This document shows, in pieces, positions 23,685 to 33,339 of a DNA stretch of 64,000 nucleotides (position 1 is its first letter; every line of letters starts with the position of its first letter). Below the pieces are notes generated by a model, which worked only from the letters and a program-made list of their open reading frames with translations, ran no database searches and had not been told where the DNA came from. The translations under genes and the position numbers were made by a program. Source of the DNA: Acinetobacter pittii ANC 4050 (GTDB lineage: Bacteria > Pseudomonadota > Gammaproteobacteria > Pseudomonadales > Moraxellaceae); NCBI RefSeq assembly GCF_000399685.1, contig NZ_KB976987.1, positions 2,867,954 through 2,931,953 of the forward strand. Reading direction: 5' to 3'.

Positions 23685-23706
23685 CCCGACTTTAGTCGGG
23701 GTTTTT
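23685..23706 (+). terminator. Hairpin between znuA and atp promoter
   Basis: CCCGAC/GTCGGG with a TTTA loop, followed by GTTTTTC on the plus strand. On the minus strand, where znuA is read, it is followed by AAAAG. It looks like a plus-strand terminator, although no plus-strand gene precedes it. A second hairpin (GCTGAC/GTCAGC) lies at about 23720-23737. Confidence 0.45.
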
Positions 23707-23755
23707 CATGACAGGTGGTGCTGACGCTACAGTCAGCCTTTGTTTATTTTTTATG

Positions 23756-24595
23756 TTACTTTTGCGTACTTAATACACATTTATCAGTTTTTATTGCCAG
23801 TTTCTTCCATGCAGTGACGAAATCATCCTCATTATTCATGCTCTCGTCTACTGGCTGAAAAGTAATGTTACCTAATTTTTGATATTGATTCTTAGTGGTA
23901 AAACTTTCTGCCAACAAACACATCTGATTTTTTGGTCGGCTATCATTAAGATATTTAATTTGAGCTGCTGTTGGCGCTACATGAGGATCATCTGTTAAAG
24001 CACCAGCGAATTTTAAGTTTAATGAACGCTCTAAATATTGATACGCGTCATGATATGCCCAATATGGCTTACCATTACTTGAGCTATCATAAGCTTGTGC
24101 CGCCTGTAACATTTTACGAGCAAAGATATTGGCATTATTCCAGTACTTTGCCTTATTTTCAGGATGTTGCTGAGAGCGTAAAGCAGCAATAAAGAAACCA
24201 ATTCGAACTGCATTGTTTGGCTCTAACCATACATGAGTATCTACTGTATTAGGTAAAGCTGCACCACGTGTACTGCGCTGAGGCAAAACAGAAACGATGC
24301 CACTATCTAATAGTGCAATTGCCTTTTTATTATTACCCAACAACTTATTTAAAGGCGCTTCATGCGCTTTACCCAACCAAATCACCAAAGAAGCATCATT
24401 AATTGCTTTACGGTGTGCTGGAGTTAATTGTACATCATGTCCAGTTTGCCCCTTTAATAAGAGTTGTGGTTCTTCAACCCCCTGAGTGACTTCTTTTGCA
24501 ATCAGATAAATCGGGTGCGTAGAAACCACCAAACCCTGACTCCACCCTAACGTACTCAAAAGAGAGAACATACTGAAAACAAAAAAACGGAACAT
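23756..24595 (-). CDS. znuA: Zinc ABC transporter, substrate-binding protein
   Basis: A 279-residue periplasmic zinc-binding protein with an N-terminal signal peptide (about residues 1-19). Likely zinc ligands are the His residues in GHDVQLTPA, DTHVWLEP and WAYHDAYQYLE. The His-rich loop seen in E. coli ZnuA is absent; the stretch between the first and second ligand is short and has no His cluster. It is divergent from zur-znuC-znuB and shares the Zur box with them. Confidence 0.92.
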   Translation of the reverse strand: MFRFFVFSMFSLLSTLGWSQGLVVSTHPIYLIAKEVTQGVEEPQLLLKGQTGHDVQLTPAHRKAINDASLVIWLGKAHEAPLNKLLGNNKKAIALLDSGIVSVLPQRSTRGAALPNTVDTHVWLEPNNAVRIGFFIAALRSQQHPENKAKYWNNANIFARKMLQAAQAYDSSSNGKPYWAYHDAYQYLERSLNLKFAGALTDDPHVAPTAAQIKYLNDSRPKNQMCLLAESFTTKNQYQKLGNITFQPVDESMNNEDDFVTAWKKLAIKTDKCVLSTQK

Positions 24596-24627
24596 GACAG
24601 ACCATCAATTTAAATTAGCTCGAAGCA

Positions 24628-24642
24628 TGTTATAATATAACA
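24628..24642. promoter_or_regulatory. Zur box
   Basis: The perfect 15-bp palindrome TGTTATAATATAACA lies between znuA (minus) and zur (plus), matching the core of the known gammaproteobacterial Zur site. A single site can repress both directions when zinc is sufficient. Confidence 0.88.
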
Positions 24643-24722
24643 AAGTTACAAAAATACCTAAGATTAATCGAATGAAGCATCGCTTCATGCTAATATTCCG
24701 TTAAAAATTCGAGGTTATCCTT

Positions 24723-25220
24723 ATGAGTTCCTGCTCGCATGAACATCATGATTCTTTGCATGGTGTGCATGATCACCACAATGTCGCAAGCCGTTTAGCT
24801 GAAGCAGAAAGTTTATGTTCTGCGACTGGTGCACGTCTTACACCTTTGCGCAAAGAAGTTCTGGAACTCATTTTAAATGCGTCAGGCCCAATGGGCGCCT
24901 ATGACTTATTGGCACGTATAAAAAGTCAAACTGATCGCCCTGCTGCGCCTCCAACTGTATATAGAACTTTAGATTTCTTATTAGAAAAAGGGCTCATTCA
25001 CCGCCTAACTTCTATTAATGCTTATATTCCTTGCTGCCACCCGCGTGAAGGCCACCAAGCAGCATTCTTAATTTGTACCGAATGTCATATGGTTAAAGAG
25101 GCCTCTTCCCAAGGTCTTACACACCAGCTTGACCAGCTTGCAGCTTCAGATGACTTTATGGCTCAACACAGCATTATTGAAATTTCGGGGAAATGCCAAC
25201 AGTGCCGCACAACTCCTTAA
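24723..25220 (+). CDS. zur: Zinc uptake regulator Zur
   Basis: A 165-residue Fur-family repressor that uses zinc as co-repressor. The winged helix spans about residues 35-95 (ARLTPLRKEVLELIL, APPTVYRTLDFLLEKGLIHRL). The structural zinc site is formed by the CTEC and C-terminal CQQC pairs, and CCHPREGH contributes regulatory ligands. The first 20 residues are unusually His-rich (SCSHEHHDSLHGVHDHHN). It is first in an operon with znuC and znuB, overlapping znuC by 28 nt. Confidence 0.94.
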   Translation: MSSCSHEHHDSLHGVHDHHNVASRLAEAESLCSATGARLTPLRKEVLELILNASGPMGAYDLLARIKSQTDRPAAPPTVYRTLDFLLEKGLIHRLTSINAYIPCCHPREGHQAAFLICTECHMVKEASSQGLTHQLDQLAASDDFMAQHSIIEISGKCQQCRTTP

Positions 25221-25981
25221 ATCCTGTATTAATTCAGCTTGAGCAGGTTTCTATTCATCGTGATGATCGGGATATATTAAAAAAAGTTGATTTTTCCCTG
25301 CATCAGAATGAAATCGTGTCCTTAATTGGTCCTAATGGTGCAGGTAAATCAACACTAATTAAAGTTCTACTCGGCATTCTCCAGCCGAGTAGCGGGCGTG
25401 TTATTAATCATAAAAAACTTAAAATGGCTTATGTGCCACAAAAGTTTAACCCGTCACACAGCTTACCTTTGCGTGTTCAAGACCTACTAGACCTAGAAAA
25501 ATGCAGCCCTGCCCTGCGTCAGGAGATTATTCAAGACACAGGTATTTCAAAGTTACAACAATCAAAAGTACAACAACTTTCTGGTGGAGAGCGCCAACGA
25601 GTACTACTGGCTCGCGCTCTACTTCGCCAACCAGATATTTTAGTTCTTGATGAACCCATGCAAGGTCTAGACATTCAGTCAGAAGCGGAACTTTATGATT
25701 ATGTCCGCAGTCTGCCAGAACGATATGGGTGTGCGATCTTAATTGTTTCTCATGACTTACAATGGGTTATGCAAGGAACACACCGTGTAGTGTGTTTAAA
25801 TAAACATATTTGCTGTAGCGGGCTACCCGAGAATATCCAACAACACCCTGAATATCAGGCAATCTTTGGAACTCAAAGGGTCTTCTATCAACATCATCAT
25901 GACCATTGTGCTCACGGGGATGCTGCACACCCGTGCCCTCATAATGACCGTCCTCACATTCACCCAGAACCGGAAGCTTAA
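25193..25981 (+). CDS. znuC: Zinc ABC transporter, ATPase
   Basis: The 262-residue ATPase of the zinc importer. Walker A GPNGAGKST (about 49-57), signature LSGGERQR (about 131-138), Walker B ILVLDEP and the H-loop SHDL are intact. The last 30 residues form a His- and Cys-containing tail (HHHDHCAHGDAAHPCPHN) that probably binds zinc. It starts inside the end of zur and ends 3 nt before znuB, suggesting translational coupling. Confidence 0.95.
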   Translation: MPTVPHNSLNPVLIQLEQVSIHRDDRDILKKVDFSLHQNEIVSLIGPNGAGKSTLIKVLLGILQPSSGRVINHKKLKMAYVPQKFNPSHSLPLRVQDLLDLEKCSPALRQEIIQDTGISKLQQSKVQQLSGGERQRVLLARALLRQPDILVLDEPMQGLDIQSEAELYDYVRSLPERYGCAILIVSHDLQWVMQGTHRVVCLNKHICCSGLPENIQQHPEYQAIFGTQRVFYQHHHDHCAHGDAAHPCPHNDRPHIHPEPEA

Positions 25982-25984
25982 GCC

Positions 25985-26794
25985 ATGATGGAATGGTTAC
26001 AATTATTGTTGCCCGCATGGATTATGGGAACCCTGCTGGTATTTTTGACCGCGCCTCTGGGTTGTCTGATGCTTTGGAGACGTATGTCTTTTTTTGCTGA
26101 TACGATGGCGCACGGTACACTACTTGGGGTTGCTATTGCTGGAGCCTTAAGTCTTCCATTATGGCTTGGCGTTGCAGGTACGGCGGTTTTACTGGTAGGC
26201 GTTTTATGGGCTTTACATGACAATCGCTTACCCAATGATGCTCTACTAGCCTTATGTTCAGCGTCCTTACTGTGTAGCGGCTTACTATTTATTCAACATG
26301 TTCCAAGTTTAAGACCAGAGCTTTTAAGTTATTTATTTGGCGACTTGCTCAGCATTGATTGGCCCGACTTACCCGTTTTCACTTTAATTATTGCGATATC
26401 ACTCGTGATTCTTTACCGTTTTTGGCAGCCGCAAATACAGTTTGCAATTGATCCAGATATCGCAATTAGTGAAGGGGTGAATGCAAACTGGCAACGCCTT
26501 ATTTTTATGCTGTTATTGGCTTTATTTACAGTCTTAGCTTTGCGTGCTGTAGGTTCTTTGCTAATGGGTGCATTACTCGTGATCCCCGCTTTAAGCGCTC
26601 GCCTATTGGCAAATTCGCCAAAGCAAATGGTGATTTGGGCATTCGTGTTAGCCCAGCTCGGCGTTAGTGTCGGTTTATGGTCAAGTGCAGCACTCAATAT
26701 CTCTACAGGCCTTAGTATTGTTTTATGTATGGCTTTGAGTTTTGCTGTTATTTTTATAACTCAAAAAATAAAAAATCAGACACAGGCGGCCTAG
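25985..26794 (+). CDS. znuB: Zinc ABC transporter, permease
   Basis: A 269-residue ABC-3 family permease with about eight membrane helices. The conserved segment SFFADTMAHGTLLGVAIAG and the EAA-like loop RAVGSLLMGALLVIPALSARLL are present. It completes the zurCB operon; its stop abuts the convergent lysE-type gene. Confidence 0.95.
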   Translation: MMEWLQLLLPAWIMGTLLVFLTAPLGCLMLWRRMSFFADTMAHGTLLGVAIAGALSLPLWLGVAGTAVLLVGVLWALHDNRLPNDALLALCSASLLCSGLLFIQHVPSLRPELLSYLFGDLLSIDWPDLPVFTLIIAISLVILYRFWQPQIQFAIDPDIAISEGVNANWQRLIFMLLLALFTVLALRAVGSLLMGALLVIPALSARLLANSPKQMVIWAFVLAQLGVSVGLWSSAALNISTGLSIVLCMALSFAVIFITQKIKNQTQAA

Positions 26795-26795
26795 A

Positions 26796-27437
26796 TTAGG
26801 ACGCCTGATGAACTGTGCTTAATAATAAAGCCGCACAACTAAACATCACAGCAAAGCCCCGATTTAAATATTTTTGCTGTCTAGGGGATCGAAGCAATCT
26901 TAAAACCTTTGACGCCAATCCCGTGTATCCTGCCATTACTATCAAATCAATCGTAATCATAGTGGCTGCCATAATTAGATACTGTATCCATTGAGGCTTA
27001 CTCAAATCCAAAAACTGCGGCAACACAGCCAATAGAAACACGATCGCTTTAGGATTACTAATATTGATCACAAAACCATTTAATAGCAAAGCCGAAGCAG
27101 ACTTATCTCTTTTTTCTTGTTGAATTTCTATATCTTTCACAGGTGCTGTCCACTGCGAATAAGCAAGATATAACAAATACGCCACACCGAACCATTTAAT
27201 AAACTGAAAAGCTAAAGGAGTCGTTGCAAATAAGACCCCAACACCTGCTGCCACCACCATAATTTGAAGCAGCAAAGCAATTTGCATCCCAATCACATTC
27301 CAGTAACCATGTCTAAAGCCATAATTTAGACCACTCGACATTGAAGCAATAGCTCCAGCACCCGGAGAGATACTAATGACCCAACAGGCCAACATATAGG
27401 CAAACCAAACTTGCAAAGACATAGTAAAAATAGACAA
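26796..27437 (-). CDS. LysE/RhtB-family exporter
   Basis: A 213-residue inner-membrane protein with about six helices. The family signature is present near the N-terminus (SISPGAGAIASMSSGLNYGFRHG) and in NPKAIVFLLAVLPQF. ATG 27437 is used here, but the ATG five codons on is also possible. Members export amino acids or related metabolites; the substrate is not evident. It converges with znuB. Confidence 0.87.
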   Translation of the reverse strand: MSIFTMSLQVWFAYMLACWVISISPGAGAIASMSSGLNYGFRHGYWNVIGMQIALLLQIMVVAAGVGVLFATTPLAFQFIKWFGVAYLLYLAYSQWTAPVKDIEIQQEKRDKSASALLLNGFVINISNPKAIVFLLAVLPQFLDLSKPQWIQYLIMAATMITIDLIVMAGYTGLASKVLRLLRSPRQQKYLNRGFAVMFSCAALLLSTVHQAS

Positions 27438-27580
27438 TAAAAGTGGAATTATACTGTTTTATAAAACGATATTGATGAGAATTCAAACAATAAAATCAAG
27501 AAATAGACTACTAACCGCTCTTCGCATCAGGCACAATAATTACAGCTCATACTAAATTATAATTGAGGAGATACCTTCCA

Positions 27581-28501
27581 ATGACTGCTCAATCTGTCAT
27601 TTTGCCGTTGCCATCAGATCATGCCCGTTTTATTGTTCTTCGTTTAAAAGACTTATCAATTGATGAATTAAAAGAACAAATTGAAGCGTTGTTTGAAACA
27701 CGCGACCGTCTCATTACTCAGCATTCAGACGCGCAAATTAAAACAGCAGTCGCTTTTGGTCCAGAACTTTGGAAGCAACTTTACAGTCAATCTCCTGCTG
27801 GCTTTAAACAACTTGAACCAGAAAATGGCGCATTTAACATGCCAGTTGTACCAGCTGATGTGCTTATTCATATTGCCAGCATGCGTTCTGATATTTGTTT
27901 TGCATTAAGCCAAGCATTTTTTGAAGGTATTAAGGATAAAGTGGAAGTTCTTGATGAGCGTGTTTGCTTCCGTTATTTCGATGGCCGAGATATTACAGGC
28001 TTTATAGACGGTACAGAAAATCCTCAATTTCCAGATGACCGCGCAGAAACAGCTCTTCTACCCGAAGAGGCTGGTGTATTTGCTGATGGTAGTTTCATTT
28101 TCGCACAGCGCTATGCACACGACTTAGAAAAATGGAAAAAACTTAAAGTCGATGCTCAAGAAAATGTCATGGGCCGTACCAAGCTTGAATCTATTGAATT
28201 AGATGATGACGTTAAACCGGAAAACGCCCATGTCGCCCGTACTGTTGTTGAAGACGATGAAGGCGAAGAAATGGAAATCTTGCGTCATAGTCTCCCTTAT
28301 GGCGACGGCAGAGGCGATCAAGGTTTATTTTTTATTGCCTACACCAAGGACCTGAACATTATTGATGCCATGTTAAAACGTATGTTCGGTACAAGTGGAG
28401 ATGGTATTCACGATCGCTTATTGCATTTCGTGACCCCGCTTGATGGTGCTTACTATTTTGCACCTAGCGAAGAATTACTCGAAGAAATTTTAGAAGGATA
28501 A
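27581..28501 (+). CDS. Dyp-type peroxidase
   Basis: A 306-residue haem peroxidase of the dye-decolourising family. The GxxDG motif appears as GFIDGTENPQ, with the catalytic Asp, and the proximal His is in ENAHVAR, followed by the conserved Arg in LRHSLPYG. The start is ATG 27581, with GAGGAG 11 nt upstream; a TTG frame start at 27563 includes that ribosome-binding site and is rejected. No Tat signal is seen, so it is probably cytoplasmic. Confidence 0.92.
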   Translation: MTAQSVILPLPSDHARFIVLRLKDLSIDELKEQIEALFETRDRLITQHSDAQIKTAVAFGPELWKQLYSQSPAGFKQLEPENGAFNMPVVPADVLIHIASMRSDICFALSQAFFEGIKDKVEVLDERVCFRYFDGRDITGFIDGTENPQFPDDRAETALLPEEAGVFADGSFIFAQRYAHDLEKWKKLKVDAQENVMGRTKLESIELDDDVKPENAHVARTVVEDDEGEEMEILRHSLPYGDGRGDQGLFFIAYTKDLNIIDAMLKRMFGTSGDGIHDRLLHFVTPLDGAYYFAPSEELLEEILEG

Positions 28502-28503
28502 AA

Positions 28504-28534
28504 TAAAAAAAGAGGAGCTTAAGCTCCTCTTTTT
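28504..28534. terminator. Bidirectional terminator (Dyp / malic enzyme)
   Basis: The perfect palindrome AGAGGAGCTTAAGCTCCTCT is flanked by A and T runs, between converging genes. Confidence 0.88.
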
Positions 28535-28546
28535 ACATTCTCATTC

Positions 28547-30244
28547 TTAGAAAGGAATACGCTTATATTTGCGATATTCAGGTTTCCAGAATGATTGATC
28601 AATCTTCTGCTTAAGCAAATCATCGCTAATGGTTACGGCCACTCCATCTGCCATGGCAGCTTTCGCAACTTCAAATGCAATCACTTTAGAAACTTGCTGA
28701 ATTTCACCTAAAGGTGGTAATAGATCAGCTTGTGGATCTTTCAGTAATGGTGAGCAATTCGCTAAAGCACTACTTGAAGCCATTAACATATTTTCAGTAA
28801 CACGTTTAGCACCTGATGCCACCACACCCAAACCAATGCCTGGGAAAATGTACGAGTTATTACACTGAGAAATATTATAAAGTTTGCCGTGATGATTAAC
28901 AGGAGCAAACGGGCTACCTGTTGCAATTAATGCTCTACCTTCAGTCCACTCCACAATATCAGCCGGTACTGCTTCAACACGAGAAGTTGGATTAGACAAT
29001 GGCATGACAATTGGGCGCTCACAATTCGCCGCCATGGTCTTGATAATCTCTTCTGTAAACAGACCCGGTTGACCAGAAACCCCAATTAACACTGTAGGCT
29101 TAGCGTTTTTAACAACATCAAGTAGTGAAATCACTTCTTCGATATTGCCCCACTGATCAACCACCTCAGCTTTTTGCGCTAACTTACGTTGGAAATCTAA
29201 TAGGTTTGGCTGATTTTCGGTAATCAAACCAAAGCGATCCACCATGTAAACGCGTGCACGTGCTTCAGCGTCCGTCAAACCTTCAGCAACCATTTGCGCA
29301 ACAATTTGCTCTGCAATGCCACAACCTGCTGAGCCTGCACCTAAGAAAGCAATTGTTTGATCTTTTAATTGTTTGCCCGCTGCACGGCTCGCAGCAATCA
29401 AACTACCTACAGATACCGCCGCTGTTCCTTGAATATCGTCATTAAAACAACAAATTTTATCGCGATATTTTTCTAAAAGTGGCATCGCATTTTTTTGTGC
29501 GAAATCTTCAAACTGAATTAATGCTTTTGGCCAACGACGCTTTACAGCTTCAATCACCATATCGACAAATGCGTAATATTCATCACCACTAATACGTGGC
29601 TGACGCCAACCCATATAGATTGGGTCATTTAACAATTGTGGATTATTCGTCCCTACATCAATTGTGATTGGCAATGTATACGCTGGGCTAATTCCACCAC
29701 AAGCGGTGTAGAGTGAAAGTTTCCCAATAGGAATACCCATACCACCAATGCCTTGGTCACCAAGACCTAAGATACGTTCACCATCAGTAATCACGATCAC
29801 TTTTACATTATTTTTATTTACGTTTTGCAAAATATCATCAATCACATCACGATCTGGATATGAAATAAAAACACCACGATGACGACGATAGATATCAGAG
29901 AAGCGTTGACATGCCTCACCCACGGTTGGGGTATAAATAATCGGCATCATTTCTTCAAGATGATTTTCGATTAAATGATAGAACAAGGTTTCATTGGTAT
30001 CTTGGATATTACGCAGATAAATATGACGGTTAATATCGTCAGTAAAAGCGCAATACTGCTGATAAGAGCGCTGGCTCTGCTCTTCAATAGTCTCAATAAT
30101 ATGGGGGAGTAAACCGTGTAAGTTAAAGTTACTTCTTTCTTCTTCAGTGAAAGCCGAACCTTTATTTAAAAGGGGTAACTCTAAAAGTGTAAAACCTGCA
30201 TATGGAATATAAAGGGGATGTTTACTTGGGTGTCCTGATATCAT
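28547..30244 (-). CDS. maeA: NAD-dependent malic enzyme
   Basis: A 565-residue enzyme converting malate to pyruvate with NAD reduction. The malic domain carries [10 protein letters not shown], the signature-like [21 protein letters not shown] and FEDFAQKNA. The NAD domain has [16 protein letters not shown]. Length and sequence match the SfcA/MaeA class rather than the larger MaeB fusion. It is transcribed alone, with a long upstream region shared with argS. Confidence 0.95.
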   Translation of the reverse strand: MISGHPSKHPLYIPYAGFTLLELPLLNKGSAFTEEERSNFNLHGLLPHIIETIEEQSQRSYQQYCAFTDDINRHIYLRNIQDTNETLFYHLIENHLEEMMPIIYTPTVGEACQRFSDIYRRHRGVFISYPDRDVIDDILQNVNKNNVKVIVITDGERILGLGDQGIGGMGIPIGKLSLYTACGGISPAYTLPITIDVGTNNPQLLNDPIYMGWRQPRISGDEYYAFVDMVIEAVKRRWPKALIQFEDFAQKNAMPLLEKYRDKICCFNDDIQGTAAVSVGSLIAASRAAGKQLKDQTIAFLGAGSAGCGIAEQIVAQMVAEGLTDAEARARVYMVDRFGLITENQPNLLDFQRKLAQKAEVVDQWGNIEEVISLLDVVKNAKPTVLIGVSGQPGLFTEEIIKTMAANCERPIVMPLSNPTSRVEAVPADIVEWTEGRALIATGSPFAPVNHHGKLYNISQCNNSYIFPGIGLGVVASGAKRVTENMLMASSSALANCSPLLKDPQADLLPPLGEIQQVSKVIAFEVAKAAMADGVAVTISDDLLKQKIDQSFWKPEYRKYKRIPF

Positions 30245-30738
30245 TGCCTATCTCATTTTCCAGCTTAGAGTAGAGAAAAACACGTTTTGTATGGTCTCTA
30301 AAACTCTTTGTGCGTATAAGCTTAAGCCTAATTCGTTCAAAATAGATATTTTAAACCGTGATGTCAAAATTAAACACTATTTAGTTAAAACATGTTCAAA
30401 AATAAACAATAAAAATCAATAGTTTATTATTTTCATTTTTTTAAAAATTTCTTTTATTTCCTCCATTTTGAAAGCCATAATTATATGATTTATTAGTGAG
30501 AGGTATTTCCACAGGAAATAATCTTAAATTTAACACGGATTTTATAAATCAAAACTACCCAAAAGGTTTGTAATTCTTAATTTTCAGAATAATAAGGTTA
30601 TTCACCAGCCAACATTCATTTAAAAAATAATCATCAGTAATTTGCAGAAAGAATTAGTGGAATATTAAATCCCCTCCCCTAAGTCATCGGAAATTTGCTA
30701 TATTTAACGTTTTTCTGCGACATCTATTTTCGATTGAT
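30245..30738. other. Intergenic region maeA / argS
   Basis: A 494-nt, very AT-rich divergent promoter region with no credible gene. The one distinct element is a short dyad, TATTTCC ACA GGAAATA (30504-30520). A TATATT near 30698 could be the argS -10, but its -35 is weak. Confidence 0.5.
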
Positions 30739-32529
30739 ATGAATACGGCAATACAAGCAGCTCTCGACCATGCAGTGCAAACTCTTCAACAAGAAGGGGT
30801 GCTTCCTTCCGACTGGAAAAACACAAGCAACTTAACACGCACCAAAGACCGAAGCCATGGCGACTTTGCTTCTAATATTGCCATGATCGGTTCGAAAGCT
30901 GCTGGTATGAAACCACGCGATTTAGCTGAGAAAGTTCTAGCTGCGCTACCAGAAGTGGCCGACATCAGTAAAGCTGAAATCGCAGGTCCCGGATTTATTA
31001 ACTTCTTTTTAAATGCAGACCAGCGCTTTGCTATTCTTGACCAAATTCAGGCACAAAAAGAAATTTTTGGTCGTAGCCAAGCAAATGCAGCGAAAAAGAT
31101 CCAAGTTGAATTTGTTTCTGCAAACCCAACGTCTAGTCTACATGTAGGTCATGGACGTGGTGCGGCATATGGTATGACTGTTGCTAATTTACTTGAAGCA
31201 ACGGGTGCTAAAGTTGACCGTGAGTACTACGTGAATGATGCTGGCCGTCAAATGGACATTTTGGCGACTTCTACTTATTTACGTTATTTGGAATTACTTG
31301 GGCAAAACCTTGTATTCCCTAAAAATGCATATCAAGGCGATTACGTTAAAGAAATCGCACAAAGCATTATTGATAAAGATGGCGATGCTTACGTTCGTGA
31401 AGTTGCGAATGTTTATAAAGATGTACCAGAAGATGTGCAATATGCTGAAGAGCTAGATAGCGAAGGCAACAAAGTTGTGTTATCTGGTGATAAAGAAAAG
31501 CATATTGATGGCCTTATTGCCAACTCACAACAATTGTTAGGTGAAGGCTACCGCGTATTCCACCAAGCAGCGCTTCATGCCATTTTAGATGATATTAAAG
31601 ATGACCTTGCGGACTTTGGTGTAACATTCAATCAATGGTTTAGTGAAGCATCTCTTAGCGCGAAAATTGATGAAGCTTTAGAAACCCTAGATCAACGTGG
31701 CTTCCTTTATGAAAAAGATGGCAACATCTGGTTTAAATCGACTGAATTTGGCGATGAAAAAGACCGTGTTGTTAAGCGTCGTAATGGCCAAACCACTTAC
31801 TTTGCATCTGACATTGCATACCACTTAAATAAATTACAACGTGGTTATACTGACCTTATCGATATTTGGGGTTCTGACCACCATGGCTATATTTCTCGCG
31901 TAAAAGCGGCAATTGATGCAATGGGTTATGACTCTAAAAAACTAACTGTACTTTTAGTTCAGTTCGTAAGTTTATGGCGTGGCGGTGAGATGGTTCAAAT
32001 GTCATCTCGTTCAGGTCAGTTTGTGACTTTACGCGACTTACGTAAAGAAGTTGGCAATGACGCAGCTCGTTTCTACTATGTGATGCGTAAAAGTGAACAA
32101 CACATTGACTTTGACCTCGACCTTGCTGTTTCACAAAGTAAAGACAATGCTGTGTACTATATTCAATATGCACATGCACGTATTTGCCGTATGTTAGAAA
32201 AAGCAGCAAGCACAGGCTTACAATTTGATGTAAATACTGCTCGCCCACATGCAGCACGCTTATCTCTTGATGCAGAAACCGAGATTCTTGCTAAACTGGC
32301 AGCTTACCCAGATGCGGTGGTACGTGCTGCAAATGCATATGAACCTCATCAGGTTGGTAACTACTTAAAAGAGTTAGCTGCCCTGTTCCATGGTTGGTAC
32401 AATGAACATAAAGTATTAAGCGATGATGCAGAGCTTACACAAGCCCGTTTATTACTTTCAATCAATGTACAACAAGTGTTGCGTAATGGTTTAGAATTAC
32501 TTGGTGTATCTGCACCAGAATCTATGTAA
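30739..32529 (+). CDS. argS: Arginyl-tRNA synthetase
   Basis: A 596-residue class I synthetase charging tRNA-Arg. The N-terminal Arg-tRNA domain (residues 1-90) is followed by the catalytic core with the HIGH motif as SLHVGHGRGA. A degenerate KMSK loop (VQMSSRSGQ) is usual for ArgRS. The C-terminal DALR anticodon-binding domain begins near residue 470. The length is normal. Confidence 0.97.
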   Translation: MNTAIQAALDHAVQTLQQEGVLPSDWKNTSNLTRTKDRSHGDFASNIAMIGSKAAGMKPRDLAEKVLAALPEVADISKAEIAGPGFINFFLNADQRFAILDQIQAQKEIFGRSQANAAKKIQVEFVSANPTSSLHVGHGRGAAYGMTVANLLEATGAKVDREYYVNDAGRQMDILATSTYLRYLELLGQNLVFPKNAYQGDYVKEIAQSIIDKDGDAYVREVANVYKDVPEDVQYAEELDSEGNKVVLSGDKEKHIDGLIANSQQLLGEGYRVFHQAALHAILDDIKDDLADFGVTFNQWFSEASLSAKIDEALETLDQRGFLYEKDGNIWFKSTEFGDEKDRVVKRRNGQTTYFASDIAYHLNKLQRGYTDLIDIWGSDHHGYISRVKAAIDAMGYDSKKLTVLLVQFVSLWRGGEMVQMSSRSGQFVTLRDLRKEVGNDAARFYYVMRKSEQHIDFDLDLAVSQSKDNAVYYIQYAHARICRMLEKAASTGLQFDVNTARPHAARLSLDAETEILAKLAAYPDAVVRAANAYEPHQVGNYLKELAALFHGWYNEHKVLSDDAELTQARLLLSINVQQVLRNGLELLGVSAPESM

Positions 32530-32534
32530 TAAAT

Positions 32535-32570
32535 ATATTGCATGACATCGAAACAAAGGTCATGCAATAT
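32535..32570. repeat. Hairpin immediately after argS
   Basis: ATATTGCATGAC (32535-32546) and GTCATGCAATAT (32559-32570) are perfectly inverted across 12 nt, beginning five bases after the argS stop. There is no T run, so it is more like an RNA-stabilising or termination-assisting structure than a full terminator. Confidence 0.6.
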
Positions 32571-32580
32571 AGTAAGCGGT

Positions 32581-32620
32581 GGTTTGTACAGTTAAACTAT
32601 CAGTACAAACCCCTGTTTTT
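32581..32620 (+). terminator. Terminator-like hairpin between argS and SPOR gene
   Basis: GGTTTGTAC/GTACAAACC arms (32581-32589 and 32603-32611) are followed by CCTGTTTTT on the plus strand. Confidence 0.6.
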
Positions 32621-32684
32621 AGCATCGTAAGACGAGAATCAAACTCGAATTAAAAAACAATCAAAATACAGAGGAATAATCCAC

Positions 32685-33299
32685 GTGTTTGGCAAAACGC
32701 AACGCGGTGTATCTGAAAGACCTAATAAGCCTAAAAAGCCCCTAATTCCCAAATGGTTAGGGACACTTGTCGCTATTTTGGCGGTCTTATGTATCGCTGT
32801 AATGCTTATGCTTTGGAAACCTTGGCAACCTGTTCCTGCGAAAAATCAGATTACCTCTGAACATTATCAAGAAGAAGATACCAATAAAGACTATCGTTTC
32901 TACGATCTATTACCTCAGCAACAGGTCACTCCTATTCCTGAACAAGCAATCCCTGAAAGTAAAAATCAAGGCACTGCTATGATTGTTGAGGCACCAAGCA
33001 CAACTCAACCAGCTGCCTCTGAAAGTGCAGGAATTGATAGTGAACAATCAGCTAATATTCCTCAGCAACCTACTTATATTTTACAAGTTCGTAGTTATAA
33101 CGACCCTGATCAGGCCGATGCCCGCCGTGCAGAAATCATTTTAAATGGCTTATCTGCTGACGTAGTTAAAAGTACTGAGAATGGCCAAACATGGTATCGT
33201 GTTATTTCTGGACCTTATGATACTCAAGAAGCTGCATTGGCTGCTCAGCAGACCTTACAACACAGTGGTATTGACTCCATCGTAATCAAACGCAAGTAA
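32685..33299 (+). CDS. SPOR-domain membrane protein
   Basis: A 204-residue protein with a short basic cytoplasmic N-terminus, one membrane helix (about residues 27-46) and a periplasmic linker rich in Gln, Pro and Ser. A C-terminal SPOR domain (about 130-204; YILQVRSYNDPDQADARRAEI, WYRVISGPY) binds denuded septal glycan. The topology resembles FtsN and DedD, so a division role is possible. The start is GTG 32685 with GAGGAAT upstream. Its position after argS matches the FtsN-like gene of other gammaproteobacteria. Confidence 0.9.
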   Translation: MFGKTQRGVSERPNKPKKPLIPKWLGTLVAILAVLCIAVMLMLWKPWQPVPAKNQITSEHYQEEDTNKDYRFYDLLPQQQVTPIPEQAIPESKNQGTAMIVEAPSTTQPAASESAGIDSEQSANIPQQPTYILQVRSYNDPDQADARRAEIILNGLSADVVKSTENGQTWYRVISGPYDTQEAALAAQQTLQHSGIDSIVIKRK

Positions 33300-33310
33300 A
33301 ATGAAAATAA

Positions 33311-33338
33311 AAAAGGAACAAATATTTGTTCCTTTTCT
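33311..33338. terminator. Bidirectional terminator (SPOR / GST)
   Basis: AAAAGGAACAAA and TTTGTTCCTTTT arms meet in a tight loop and lie between converging genes. Confidence 0.85.
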
Positions 33339-33339
33339 T

